From Aquisphaera giovannonii (lineage in GTDB: Bacteria; Planctomycetota; Planctomycetia; Isosphaerales; Isosphaeraceae), in the NCBI RefSeq assembly GCF_008087625.1, contig NZ_CP042997.1, forward strand, positions 10,292,001-10,356,000: DNA of 64,000 nucleotides, given 5' to 3'. Shown one piece after another: positions 55,898 to 64,000 of the stretch. The notes below the pieces were generated by a model. The model saw only the letters and a program-made list of their open reading frames with translations, did not search any database and had not been told where the DNA came from. The position numbers and the translations under genes were made by a program. Every line of letters starts with the position of its first letter. Within the stretch, counting starts at the first letter, position 1.

Positions 55898-56053
55898 GGC
55901 TTGGAGCCGGGATCGAAGCCCGCCTACGTCGCGATGTGCCACTTCCTCTCCGGCTCCCTCGAAGATTTCCCGGCCGCCTTCGAGCCCGACGCCCCCGCGC
56001 TCCGCGGCGACATGCCCAATGACACGGACATCGAGCCCGTCATCTTCCGGGCC
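55898..56053 (+). pseudogene. Truncated second copy of an EthD gene
   Basis: EPGSKPAYVAMCHFL...SLEDF.AAF...DMPN.TDIEPVI closely matches residues about 50-100 of the intact EthD protein at 42 kb; the DNA is also visibly similar. The first half is missing and no start is present, so it is a remnant. Confidence 0.75.
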
Positions 56054-56380
56054 GAGGTCGTCGAGCGATGCGGGGGCGAGCGGGAGGAGGAGAAGGAGCA
56101 CCGGACCTTCCGGGTGCCCGGGTCGGGATGGATGCTGATGCGTTGCTTCGACCCGCGCGGCATCTCCCTCGACGGCAAGCGGCCGGAGGACCTCCCGGCC
56201 TTCGAGGCGATGGCCGAGGCGGTCGGCGCATGGCCGGTCGGCCGGAGATACCGCCGGGTCCGCCCGCGTCGCCGGCTCCGTCGGGGGCGTGCCGGAACCG
56301 GCGTCGCGGCGGGGGCGGCCCGCGCGGCCGCGGGACGGCGGGCGGTCGCAGCCGTCCGGACGCCGCGAGGCGTCTCGTGC

Positions 56381-56386
56381 TATCCT
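56381..56386 (+). promoter_or_regulatory. Candidate extended -10 (TGC-TATCCT)
   Basis: It lies 148 bases before the DUF4261 gene start. Confidence 0.4.
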
Positions 56387-56528
56387 GGAGGCTGCGAGCC
56401 TCACGCGTCTCGTCGCGAGGCACGCGGCCGGCGCCGGCATGCGATCCGCCGGGGGAGGGACCGAGGGGCCCCGGGGACCGGGACGGCCCGATCCGCACGC
56501 CGAGCCCCTCGGGCCGGAGGGAGATGGG

Positions 56529-57344
56529 ATGTTCGATTACTTCAAGAAGGCGCGGGCTGGCTCGACCGGCGGCCGGCCTGATCCGGGCGGGCCGATCACC
56601 GGCGCCCTGCTGCTGGAGGGGGACTCGTTCCCGTTCGATGGTTTCCTGGAGCAGCTCGCCGGGGCGCGGGTCGCGGGCCGGCCCGCCTCGGATGTCGGGC
56701 GCGAGGGCGGGGCACTGGCCAGCTTTCGCGTGGGCGACGAGTCCTTCGCCCTGTCCCTGATGCCGGTGCCCCATCCGCCCGGGGACCTGGAAGGCCCGCT
56801 CGCCACGTCCTGGATGTGGCCGGAGGATGTCTCCAGGGAGGACGTCAGGCGGCATCGCTCCCAGCTCCTCGTCGCGATGACGGGCGGCGCCGGAGATCCG
56901 GTGCGGCGGCGGCTCGCCCTGACCGCCGTCACGGCCCTCGCCGCCGGGCAGCCCGGCGTGATGGCGGTCTACTGGCCGGAGGCCGCGCTGATCCACCACC
57001 CTTCCGTGTTCGTCGAGATGGCCGGGGCGATGGCCTCTCCCGACGCGCCCCCGCTGCCGCTGTGGGTCGACCTGCGGACCTTCCCCAATCGGGACGAATC
57101 CATCGGCCTGTTCACGACCGGCCTGCCGGCGCTCGGGCACAAGGAGATCGAGATCCCGGGCATCGACATGGAGCCCGGCGAGCTGCGCGAATGGCTCCTG
57201 AACATCCTGCACGACCTGCTGGAGAGGAGCCTCGTCCTCGAGCACGGGCAGATCCTCGGCCTGCCCACGGGGCGGAAGGCCCGCATCGTCCACGGCCCGT
57301 CGATGTTCGACCCCTCCGAGGGCGTCATCCGCCTCGAGCCATGA
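56529..57344 (+). CDS. DUF4261-like protein
   Basis: A 271-residue protein. The ATG at 56529 follows a GGAGGGAG site. 'HRSQLLVAMTGGAGDPVRRRLALTAVTALAAGQPGVMAVYWPEAALIHHPSVFVEMA' and 'PLPLWVDLRTFPN..SIGLFTTGLPALGHKEIEI' match the DUF4261 pattern. A cytoplasmic protein of unknown role; members occur near secretion or toxin loci in some bacteria, but nothing like that is adjacent. An extended -10 box lies upstream. Confidence 0.75.
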   Translation: MFDYFKKARAGSTGGRPDPGGPITGALLLEGDSFPFDGFLEQLAGARVAGRPASDVGREGGALASFRVGDESFALSLMPVPHPPGDLEGPLATSWMWPEDVSREDVRRHRSQLLVAMTGGAGDPVRRRLALTAVTALAAGQPGVMAVYWPEAALIHHPSVFVEMAGAMASPDAPPLPLWVDLRTFPNRDESIGLFTTGLPALGHKEIEIPGIDMEPGELREWLLNILHDLLERSLVLEHGQILGLPTGRKARIVHGPSMFDPSEGVIRLEP

Positions 57345-57589
57345 GCCGGCGGGATGAATGTCGGACGCCTGCCCCGCGTGGACGCTCTCATCCTCATCTC
57401 TGCGAGGTCGCGCCCCGGAGGCGGCCATGATCCCCCGGCGAGGAGCGGCCCTGCACCTGGCGACGCTGGCACACTTCGGCGCGGCGGTCGTCGCGACGCC
57501 GCTGTCGCTGAGTGACTGTCTCATGAGTCCGCGCCGAGGGGCCCTGGACTCCCTCGGAGTGCCCTGGTCATCGCGGAAGGCCGGATCCG

Positions 57590-57690
57590 CTTCCCCCCTT
57601 CGAAGGGAAGATGCAGGGGGGTGAGTTCGATCGCCTTGGCCCGGACCAAGACACCCCCTCTGACTCCCCCTTTGGTAAGGGGGAGAACCG
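57590..57690. repeat. Dispersed-type repeat with hairpin
   Basis: Contains the perfect stem CTCCCCCTT / AAGGGGGAG (57664-57685) and an upstream CTTCCC / GGGAAG stem. On the minus strand it translates as 'PLTKGGVRGG', a well-known signature of short non-coding repeats in diverse bacteria. Confidence 0.55.
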
Positions 57691-57946
57691 GGATTGGCTG
57701 GACTTCTTCACACGGCTTCCAGGGAGCGTCGCTTATGGGACAGGCCCTGAGCCTCGCCGCGCCGGCCGCCCGGGGCTTCGTCGTCGCCGGCGTCCAGGTC
57801 GTCGGCCTGGTCGCGATCGTCGCCGCGGCGGGCCCGGCGCCGGCCAGGATCGTGGATCGCGAGCGGTCCCGGGCATCGCCCTGCCGAGGCCGGCGATGAC
57901 GCCGGGCGAGCTGGCCGAGCCGTCCGCGCACGGCATGGAGAGATTC

Positions 57947-57952
57947 TATCAT
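57947..57952 (+). promoter_or_regulatory. Orphan -10-like box (TATCAT)
   Basis: It matches the recurrent -10 of this window, but no gene begins 50-80 bases downstream. Confidence 0.25.
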
Positions 57953-58208
57953 GACTTTGTGAGCATTCCCAAGGGGATGGCCGATCGCGCCAGGCGGTTC
58001 CCGTCCCGCGAGCCGACGGTCGGCGCGTGCATCGCCGCGATCGAGGACCGGACGCCCCTGCGGCACCGGTCCCGGCATTGCGGCAACGGCGACACGATCC
58101 TCCGGGGGGCGACCGCTCCTTCGGGCTCCTCTTCCGCTCGCCGCAGGACCCGGAGGGCCCGACATCCGGCTGGTGCCCCGCACCCGGGCGTGGCGGCTTC
58201 TCCCTTGC

Positions 58209-58214
58209 TATCAT
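58209..58214 (+). promoter_or_regulatory. Candidate extended -10 (TGC-TATCAT)
   Basis: It lies 83 bases before the YCII-like gene. Confidence 0.45.
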
Positions 58215-58291
58215 GGTGCTGCCCGGGCGGGACGGCCCGCCGGGCCCGGTCGCCGGGCGACGCCATCTCACATCAGCTCTGGGGGAAAGCC

Positions 58292-58753
58292 ATGCGGATC
58301 ACCTTCGTCGTGGGCCTGCTCTGCCTCCTGGCCCCGCACTGCAGGGCCCTGGCGCAGGAAAGCAAGCCGGCGTCGGTCGCCGACCCCGCCCTGGCGAAGA
58401 AGCTCGGGGCCGACGAGCGGGGGATGCGGAATTACGTCCTCGTCATCCTCAAGACGGGCCCGAAGCGCGTGCCGGCCGGGGCGGCTCGCGACGAGATGTT
58501 CCGGGTGCACTTCGCGAACATGAAGCGGCTCGCCGACCAGGGGAAGCTCGTCGTGGCCGGGCCGTTCGCCGATGAGAACGACTGGCGCGGGATGTTCCTG
58601 TTCGCCGTCGAGACGACGGAGGAGGCGGGGACGCTCGTGGCGACCGACCCGGTCATCAAGTCCGGCGAGATGGTCGCGGAGTATCACCGGCTCTATTGCT
58701 CCGCCGCCCTCATGGCGGTGAAGGAAGTCCACGAGAAGATCGCCCCGAAGTAG
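58292..58753 (+). CDS. Exported YCII-like protein
   Basis: A 153-residue protein. GGGGGAAAG precedes the ATG. A signal peptide ends about residue 22 (CRALAQES). The mature part follows the YCII pattern: 'MRNYVLVILKTGPK', 'MFRVHFANMKRLADQGKLVVAGPF', 'RGMFLFAVETTEEAGTLVATDPVIKSGEM'. His and Asp positions typical of the fold are present. YCII proteins are often enzymes or sensors of unknown substrate; the exported form is common in planctomycetes. Confidence 0.85.
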   Translation: MRITFVVGLLCLLAPHCRALAQESKPASVADPALAKKLGADERGMRNYVLVILKTGPKRVPAGAARDEMFRVHFANMKRLADQGKLVVAGPFADENDWRGMFLFAVETTEEAGTLVATDPVIKSGEMVAEYHRLYCSAALMAVKEVHEKIAPK

Positions 58754-58775
58754 CCCCGGGACCCGGAGCGATCCG

Positions 58776-59303
58776 ATGCTCGAGGAATCCGGAGCGGAGC
58801 TCGCGATCCATCGGGCCCCGGATGGGCTCGGCCTGTTTCGCCTCGAGGTCCTCGTGGACGGCGAGCGCGTGGGGCGCCTGAAGAACGGCCGCGGCGCCGC
58901 CTGGCCGGTCGCCGCGGGCGTCCGCTCGCTCGGCCTGCGGCTGGGGGGCCATGCCTTCGGGCCGATCCCCCTGGAGATCGAGGCCGGCGACCGCGTGACG
59001 GTGCGGTGCCGCCTGAACCAGCCGCCGCTCCATCCCCTGCACCTCCACGCGTTCTGGTTCCTGATCGCGTTCGCGATCCTGAAGACGATCGGCGATTCGG
59101 TCCCCGCGGTCGACGCGTTCCTCCGCCGGCACCTCGTGGTCGAGCTGCTCGTCATGCTGGCCCTGGGCTCCCTCGGCATGTTCCTCTACTTCCGCGAGGC
59201 GATCCGCTCCGGCGGCCTCCGCGGCACGCGGATGTATCTGGACGTCGAATCGGAGGCCGGCGGCGTGGTCTTCCGCGAGTGGATCGATCCGTCGTGGGGA
59301 TAG
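58776..59303 (+). CDS. Membrane protein of unknown function
   Basis: A 175-residue protein, 22 bases after the YCII-like gene. The N-terminal half is a beta-rich soluble domain ('FRLEVLVDGERVGRLKNG...VAAGVRSLGLRLGG'), then two transmembrane helices ('AFWFLIAFAILKTIGDSV' and 'LLVMLALGSLGMFLYF') and a short tail. It is not recognised. Confidence 0.65.
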   Translation: MLEESGAELAIHRAPDGLGLFRLEVLVDGERVGRLKNGRGAAWPVAAGVRSLGLRLGGHAFGPIPLEIEAGDRVTVRCRLNQPPLHPLHLHAFWFLIAFAILKTIGDSVPAVDAFLRRHLVVELLVMLALGSLGMFLYFREAIRSGGLRGTRMYLDVESEAGGVVFREWIDPSWG

Positions 59304-59325
59304 CCGGCCGCGGCCGGGGCCGTGC

Positions 59326-59331
59326 TATCAT
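59326..59331 (+). promoter_or_regulatory. Candidate extended -10 (TGC-TATCAT)
   Basis: It lies 72 bases before the VOC gene; same form as the box at 58209. Confidence 0.45.
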
Positions 59332-59402
59332 GGGGCCCGTCGGGCCCGGCAGCCTGGCCCGCCGGGCGTGGTCTTCGGGCGAATCGATCGATCGGAGGCG
59401 CG

Positions 59403-59768
59403 ATGATCCAGGGCTTGCGGACGGCCATCTATCCCGTGGGCGACATCGCCGAGGGCAAGGCGTGGTATCGCCGGGCCCTGGGCGCCGAGCCGTATTTCGA
59501 CGAGCCGTTCTACGTCGGCTTCTCCGTCGGCGGGTTCGAGCTCGGCCTGATCCCCGACGGCACGCCGGGCGCCGACGGCGTCCAGGTCTACTGGGGCGTC
59601 CCGGACGCGGAGGCGGAGCTGGCCCGCCTCGCGGGCCTGGGCGCGGCCGTCCACGAGCCGGTCAAGGACGTCGGCGGCGGCATCAAGGTCGCGTCCGTGA
59701 GGGACCCATTCGGCAACGTCCTCGGGATCATCGAGAACCCCCACTTCGACCCCGTCGCCGTGCGGTGA
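59403..59768 (+). CDS. VOC-superfamily (glyoxalase/bleomycin-resistance-like) protein
   Basis: A 121-residue protein; GGAGG precedes the ATG. The fold is read from 'LRTAIYPVGDIAEGKAWYRRALGAEPYFD', 'FYVGFSVGGFELGLIPD', 'VQVYWGVPDAEAELARLAGLGA' and 'KVASVRDPFGNVLGIIENPHF'. The single-domain VOC size is normal. Activity (lyase, dioxygenase or binding) cannot be told from sequence alone. Confidence 0.88.
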   Translation: MIQGLRTAIYPVGDIAEGKAWYRRALGAEPYFDEPFYVGFSVGGFELGLIPDGTPGADGVQVYWGVPDAEAELARLAGLGAAVHEPVKDVGGGIKVASVRDPFGNVLGIIENPHFDPVAVR

Positions 59769-60174
59769 CGGGCCGCCCGGCCCCGGCCGCCAGACCCGGC
59801 GGCGCAATCGGCATAAGCCATTGCGTCATGTGATCATCGCTGTGGAATTTACAGGACGCGATGGGAACCGGCCTTCCCGGGGCCTGGGCACCATGCTTCC
59901 CAGCCTCGAGGGATGTGGCCGATCACGAGCGGGCACGCCGGACGTAAGGGGGGCGGCAAGGAAAGCCGCCGCATCGACGATGTGCCGGCGGGGAGCCGGG
60001 CACTACGCCTTACCCTGCCGTGCCGATCCGGGTTTAAGTACGATCGGACGGGCCGCCGTTTGGTATGGACGGCGGCATGGGATTCGCTAAAAATTTTTCA
60101 GCAAAGGCTACGCGAGCCTCGCATGGATGGGAACCCTCCTCCGTCTCGTACGCGCACCAACGGCGGACCCCGTG
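59769..60174 (+). other. Intergenic gap
   Basis: No recognised gene in 406 bases. A CCGCCGT / ACGGCGG stem around 60054-60076 and an AT-rich patch (CTAAAAATTTTTCAGC) may be regulatory. Confidence 0.4.
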
Positions 60175-61011
60175 ATGCTGCCCTGGACATCGCTGGATGA
60201 TGATCAGCTCGTAGCTCGCTGCCGACAACGCCCCGGGGAGGTCGCCTGGGAGACGTTCGGCGAACGGTACGGCAGCCTCGCGCTCGCCGTCCCGCTGATC
60301 GCCTGGCTCGCCTACGCCAGATGGCCCGTCCCCTGGTACGGGTGGGTCGCGCTCCTGGTTCTCTACCCCATCGCGGCCTTCACGATCCACCTGCTCGTAT
60401 TCCTCCTGCCGGCCAACATACGGGCCGCCCTGTATGCACGCGAGCTGGGGCGCAGGCTATCGCCCCTGCCCTCGTCCCTCGAGATACGGCGGGCGCGGCG
60501 GCTGTTCGATGGGGCGGATCCGCCCGACTGGATCCTGGTGGTCCAGTCCGACCCGGGGGCCTATCGCTGGACCTGGACCCGGCTGACGCTCTTCGAATCG
60601 CCCCCGCGGGGATTCCGGCAGCATCGGTCCGGGCCGATCTTCCGCGTCTCCCGCGAACGGGGGCACAACCCGATCGATGAGGTCGTCTGCGAGGATCGGA
60701 TCCTGGAGGCCGAGGAGTGCCTCTCCATCCTCAATGCGCTCCGCGCCATGGATCCGGAGCAGGTCGCGGACGTCGAGGCCCGGGGCTGCGGCGTCTCCAC
60801 CTCGTGGCTGACCATCCTTCGGCGACATCCGCGGCTGGTCCGCAAGGTCCGGATCTCCCACGTCGGCGCCTCGCCCGATCCCGAATCCCGCAAGCTGCCG
60901 ACCTGGCGCCTGGTGGGGCTCGCCACCGGGTCGGTGGCCGAGGCCCGCGAGGAAGTGATCCCCTCGACGGGATCGGCTGGACGAGGCCGGCGGCCCGACG
61001 GCGTGTTATGA
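60175..61011 (+). CDS. Membrane protein of unknown function
   Basis: About 278 residues if started at ATG 60175; an ATG at 60127 is possible. Two transmembrane helices occupy about 35-85 ('LALAVPLIAWLAYARW', 'GWVALLVLYPIAAFTIHLLVFLL'). The soluble remainder has 'WILVVQSDPGAYRWTWTRLTLFE' and 'VEARGCGVSTSWLTILRRHPRLV'. It is not recognised. It is followed by another short membrane gene. Confidence 0.6.
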   Translation: MLPWTSLDDDQLVARCRQRPGEVAWETFGERYGSLALAVPLIAWLAYARWPVPWYGWVALLVLYPIAAFTIHLLVFLLPANIRAALYARELGRRLSPLPSSLEIRRARRLFDGADPPDWILVVQSDPGAYRWTWTRLTLFESPPRGFRQHRSGPIFRVSRERGHNPIDEVVCEDRILEAEECLSILNALRAMDPEQVADVEARGCGVSTSWLTILRRHPRLVRKVRISHVGASPDPESRKLPTWRLVGLATGSVAEAREEVIPSTGSAGRGRRPDGVL

Positions 61012-61012
61012 T
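61007..61012 (+). promoter_or_regulatory. Candidate extended -10 (TGT-TATGAT)
   Basis: It overlaps the end of the previous gene and lies 56 bases before the next start. Confidence 0.4.
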
Positions 61013-61067
61013 GGCGCCAGGAGGCCGGCGCGGCCCGGCCTCCTCGCCGCGTGAAGGAGTGCTCGCG

Positions 61068-61343
61068 ATGCAAGGCACGGTCCTCCCCCTGTCCGACGAC
61101 TACCGCGGGGCGGTTTACGTCGCGTTGCTCCAGCAGGTGCCATGCGCCTTGCTCTGCTCGCTGATGCTCGACGGCGGCCGCCTCGCCCGGGTGTGCGGGA
61201 TCGCGGTGCTCGGCTTCTGGGTGGCCGCGGCGCTCATCATGGCACGGCGGCCGACGGCGCCAGGCCGGTGGGACCGGCCCTTCCTCCGATGGGGCTTCCT
61301 GCCGGTCCTCGCGACGACGATCGCCCTGTCGCGGTTCGCCTGA
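61068..61343 (+). CDS. Small membrane protein
   Basis: A 91-residue protein. The ATG at 61068 has GAAGGAG upstream. Two to three hydrophobic helices ('VYVALLQQVPCALLCSLML', 'CGIAVLGFWVAAALIMA', 'WGFLPVLATTIALS'). Function unknown. Confidence 0.6.
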   Translation: MQGTVLPLSDDYRGAVYVALLQQVPCALLCSLMLDGGRLARVCGIAVLGFWVAAALIMARRPTAPGRWDRPFLRWGFLPVLATTIALSRFA

Positions 61344-61477
61344 CCCGGCGGCGACCCGGAGGGGGGCGACCCCACTCGGGCTCCTTGCGGGGCGGGGCGG
61401 CGGGGGCGATGATGGCATGGTCCCGTCCCGTGACGCCCCCGCGATCGCGCGGGGTTCCCTCCGCCTCGGAGGCCGCC

Positions 61478-61702
61478 ATGACCGAGCCGAAAGACCTGGT
61501 CCTGATCAACGACGAGCTCCGGCGGGCGAACCGCCGGTGGAAGCTGGTCGCCCTGACTTCCCTGGCCGCGCTGGTCCTCGTCGCCCTGTTCGGCGTGATG
61601 AGGGCCGAGCAGCACCGCCGGCGTGCCGAGGCCGAGTTGAGGCGGGCGCTGGCGATGGCCGCGGAGGCCGAGAGGGCCGCGAGGCAGGCCCGGAACCCGT
61701 GA
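61478..61702 (+). CDS. Small single-pass membrane protein
   Basis: A 74-residue protein with a GGAGG site. One transmembrane helix ('KLVALTSLAALVLVALFGVM') and an Arg/Ala/Glu-rich helical tail likely to form a coiled coil. Function unknown. Confidence 0.6.
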   Translation: MTEPKDLVLINDELRRANRRWKLVALTSLAALVLVALFGVMRAEQHRRRAEAELRRALAMAAEAERAARQARNP

Positions 61703-61805
61703 TGGCGAGGGCCGGGCCCGGCCGGGAATGGCCGCGCCGCGATCCGGCCGGGGGCGCTGCCGCGCGCCCGCGGGCGGCCCGGCCGCCGGGGCGCGCGGCC
61801 GGGCA

Positions 61806-62807
61806 TCACTTGCCGGCGGCCGGGCCGAAGTCGTCGGCGACGCCGCGGTAGAACGTGTGGATGTGATTCACGTCGTTCTGGGTGTCGTTGAAGTCGATGA
61901 AGAGCGCCGGGCCCTGGATGCGGAAGGCGTGGTTCTTCGTCCGGTCGGCCGGGCCGTACCAGGCGAAGTGGAGCGACTTCTCGCTCTCCTCGAGCTCGCG
62001 GAGGAGGAGGGCCTCGATCGGGGGCGGGAAGTTGGCGGCGTAGGCGCGGACGACCTGGGCGAGGGTCTCGCGCTGGGCCGGCGTGAGCTGGTCGCAGGCG
62101 ATGCCCTCGGGCTCCACGCGGCCGAGCTTCGCGGAATTCGGCGTGGTGGTCACGTCGGGGGCCACGGGGTTGACGGTCGCGGCCTTCTTCTGGTCGCCGG
62201 ACATCGAGGCGAGCAGGGCGTCCACCGGGGCCTCGATGTCGGCGAGGTTCCGCAGCCCCTTGTGCGGGCCCTTGCGGACGACCGCCGGGTTGGACCCGAA
62301 CATGAACGGGGTGGCCGAGACGACGCGGTTCCCCTTGAGCGTGTAGTTCAGGGCGAGGTGATGGCCCTCGACCCGCCAGCCCCAGCCGGCGTCATCGCCG
62401 GGCGTGCCGAAGACGCTCACGTAGTAGAGCTCCGGGTCGCGGACCGGCCCGGTGCCGTGCTCGTCCACGCGGAGGATCTCCTCCAGGCTCATGATCGTGG
62501 TGGCCTTGACGTTCCCCTTCGTGGAGAGGCCCGTGGAGAGCAGGCCGAAGGCCAGGGCCCGCTGGTCGGGGCTGAGCTCCTTGATGGGGACGCCCTTGCG
62601 GGGGCGGGGGATCCAGTGCCAGTTGACCCGCTCGGGGCTGTCGAACGCGAAGACGGCCTGCGACCGCTTGGACTCGTCGAGGCCCTCGACGAACCGACGG
62701 GCGGCGGTGGCCATGAGCTGGCCGAGCTCGTCGGCGGAGGGGTCCGACGCACGGCAGGTGGGGACGATCGCCGCGAGGGCGAGCAGCGTGCAGGCGACGC
62801 GGATCAT
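61806..62807 (-). CDS. Exported DUF3500 protein
   Basis: A 333-residue protein. The start at 62807 is chosen because a signal peptide begins there (MIRVACTLLALAAIVPTCRA). 'MATAARRFVEGLDESKRSQAVFAFDSPERVNWHWIPR..GVPIKELSPDQRALAFGLLSTGLS' and 'AGWGWRVEGHHLALNYTLKGNRVVSATPFMFGSNPAVVR', ending 'ALFIDFNDTQNDVNHIHTFYRGVADDFG', are clear DUF3500 hallmarks. Function unknown; common in planctomycetes and other soil bacteria. Confidence 0.9.
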   Translation of the reverse strand: MIRVACTLLALAAIVPTCRASDPSADELGQLMATAARRFVEGLDESKRSQAVFAFDSPERVNWHWIPRPRKGVPIKELSPDQRALAFGLLSTGLSTKGNVKATTIMSLEEILRVDEHGTGPVRDPELYYVSVFGTPGDDAGWGWRVEGHHLALNYTLKGNRVVSATPFMFGSNPAVVRKGPHKGLRNLADIEAPVDALLASMSGDQKKAATVNPVAPDVTTTPNSAKLGRVEPEGIACDQLTPAQRETLAQVVRAYAANFPPPIEALLLRELEESEKSLHFAWYGPADRTKNHAFRIQGPALFIDFNDTQNDVNHIHTFYRGVADDFGPAAGK

Positions 62808-63015
62808 GGGGGTCGGCTCCGTGGGGCGTGGGGGAGGGTTGCGGCCCGGAACTCCCCGCGACGGTGGGATGTCGGCGGGCGCCTCGGCCGGTCGGTCCGG
62901 CGGTTCACGTGGTCTTGCAGGGCCCGGCATCGTAACATCGAGGATCGGCCGTCGCCACTGCCGGCCGCTCGCATCCGCCCGACGATTCACGCCATGGGAC
63001 CTTGCGGTGAGATCC

Positions 63016-63948
63016 ATGCCTCCCGGGGACACGGCCGCGGACCTCGCGGCGCTCGACGCGAAGATCAACGCCCTGCTGCCGGCCCGGTACCAGCACTGCT
63101 ACGAGACCGTGCCGCCCACCTCCATGGGCTCGGCCGGCCTCAGCTACGACGAGCAGGGCAAGGTCGCCTGGGACCGGATCTGGACGACGTTCTGCGACCT
63201 GGCCCTGGCGGGCGGGCCGCCGCACCGGGGCAGGCTGCTGGAGCCGGTCCCCGAGGCCGACGTGGCGGCCCAGCCCACGCGGTACGCGGAGGTGGTCGCC
63301 GAGCTGCGCCGGGCCCTCTGGCTGACCTCGGCCCTGGTGGTGGGCGACGGCTACGCCCCCGGCTGGGTCGGCGTCCGCTGCACGACCGCGGAGGAGGCCG
63401 CGTGGCTCCAGCTCGCCGTGACCGCGGAGAACGTCTCCGCGAGGCGCCGGGGGGCCGCCCTCCAGCTCCCGGCCGGCCCGTCGTTCCGCGTCGAGAAGGA
63501 GATCAAGAACGTGGTCGTGGCCCTCATCAAGGCCTGCCACTACTGGGAAGGCCACCTGACGGGCGCCCAGCAGACCCTCGGCGGGGACGACGCCTGGGAG
63601 GCGGCCGGCCCGACCGAGGCCGCCGCCACGCCGGCCGAGTATGAGGCCGCGATGGCCGAGATGGAGGAAAGTCTCCGCCCGGCGGGCCTGCCGATCGCGC
63701 CGCGTGCCTACGCCGGCTGGGTCGGCGTCCGGACCTCGGGCGAGGAGGAGGCCGTCTGGCTGCTCCGGGCCGTCCTGGTCGAGCGGATCCTCGCCCGCCG
63801 CGAGGACCACGTCCTCTACTTCCCCGTGGCCGCGAGCCCGGATGCCGACCGGGCGGCCCGCGTGGGCCGGCTGTTCGCCCGCTCCCGGGAGCTGTGGACC
63901 GCCTACTCGTCGCGACGCCCCGCGTGGCGGCCGTCGGGGCGAACGTGA
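63016..63948 (+). CDS. Internally duplicated protein of unknown function
   Basis: A 310-residue protein. The N-terminus 'LPARYQHCYETVPPTSMGSAGL' is well defined and the ATG at 63016 is preferred over a longer frame. The middle and end carry two related units, 'WVGVRCTTAEEAAWLQLAVTAENVSARR' and 'WVGVRTSGEEEAVWLLRAVLVERILARR', each followed by a strand. There is no signal or membrane segment. It is not recognised. Confidence 0.7.
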   Translation: MPPGDTAADLAALDAKINALLPARYQHCYETVPPTSMGSAGLSYDEQGKVAWDRIWTTFCDLALAGGPPHRGRLLEPVPEADVAAQPTRYAEVVAELRRALWLTSALVVGDGYAPGWVGVRCTTAEEAAWLQLAVTAENVSARRRGAALQLPAGPSFRVEKEIKNVVVALIKACHYWEGHLTGAQQTLGGDDAWEAAGPTEAAATPAEYEAAMAEMEESLRPAGLPIAPRAYAGWVGVRTSGEEEAVWLLRAVLVERILARREDHVLYFPVAASPDADRAARVGRLFARSRELWTAYSSRRPAWRPSGRT

Positions 63949-63981
63949 CGGGCCGGACCTTGGCGGATGGGAATGGGAACC

Positions 63982-64000
63982 ATGGCCGTCTCCATCAACC
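63982..64000 (+). CDS. Possible start of the next gene (cut by window edge)
   Basis: ATG at 63982 with GGGAA upstream, reading MAVSIN to the window end. Too short to identify. Confidence 0.3.

Larger units (their letters stand above)
57345..58291 (+). other. Gene-poor stretch with repeats and promoter-like sites
   Basis: No convincing gene in 947 bases. It holds a dispersed-type repeat (57590-57690), a short hydrophobic frame at 57735-57899 that could be a truncated start of a membrane protein, and an isolated -10-like box at 57947. It looks like decayed sequence. Confidence 0.5.

Noticed and set aside
57735-57899. A 54-residue hydrophobic frame
   Set aside because: It has a possible ribosome site and one helix but ends abruptly in decayed sequence; kept only as a note in the gap entry.

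Overview
The window is very GC-rich, densely coding bacterial DNA, most likely from a planctomycete of the Isosphaeraceae type. The clade markers are: a planctomycete-type ECF sigma factor placed directly before a giant Ser/Thr kinase with WD40 repeats; a second kinase with a long TPR tail; a DUF1501 / DUF1549-DUF1553 / PPC-domain cluster; DUF3500 and TIGR03032 proteins; and secreted proteins that begin with the planctomycete 'LEDRTLL' / 'LEPRSL' motif. This placement is inferred from gene families; no rRNA or tRNA gene was recognised.

Layout. 1-8.8 kb: the end of a probable hydrolase, an NTF2-like membrane protein, a lipoprotein, surE, and the ECF sigma/WD40-kinase pair. 8.8-11.1 kb: a gene-poor patch with a frameshifted LEPRSL gene, a 34-bp inverted-repeat element, and a group II intron relic (minus strand) that has lost its reverse transcriptase. 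11.1-15.7 kb: two paralogous secreted proteins, one fused to a sialate O-acetylesterase domain. 16-26 kb: a TIGR03032 protein and a 2926-residue beta-helix/Ig/RTX-like exported protein. 26-28.7 kb: a probable outer-membrane barrel, a VapBC-like toxin-antitoxin pair and a small membrane protein. 28.9-37.2 kb, minus strand: a SWIM/SNF2 helicase, gyrB, a DciA-like (DUF721) gene and dnaN. 37.2-38.3 kb: a non-coding stretch that looks like the chromosomal origin, with two near-consensus DnaA boxes, an AT-rich block and a 21-bp inverted repeat.

38.3-43.8 kb is accessory DNA: a GT39-type glycosyltransferase, an AAA-ATPase + DUF4276 (Toprim-like) two-gene cassette that may be anti-phage, a degenerate copy of the glycosyltransferase 3' end just beyond it, an EthD protein, a decayed zeta-toxin remnant and a second PIN toxin-antitoxin pair. 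43.8-50 kb holds the DUF1501/DUF1549/PPC cluster, with a strongly structured repeat between two of its genes and a palindromic divergent promoter at its head. 50-64 kb has a solitary HicB-like gene, the TPR kinase, then many short genes (DUF4261, YCII, VOC, DUF3500 and several unrecognised), often with a recognisable extended -10 box 55-75 bases before the start. A second, truncated EthD copy lies here.

How the parts may work together. The sigma/kinase pair and the TPR kinase look like envelope-to-transcription signalling units. gyrB, the DciA-like gene, dnaN and the candidate oriC form a replication block. The AAA/DUF4276 cassette, the toxin-antitoxin modules and the gene remnants mark an island of defence and turnover next to the origin. 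Functions are from motif reading only; no database search was run.
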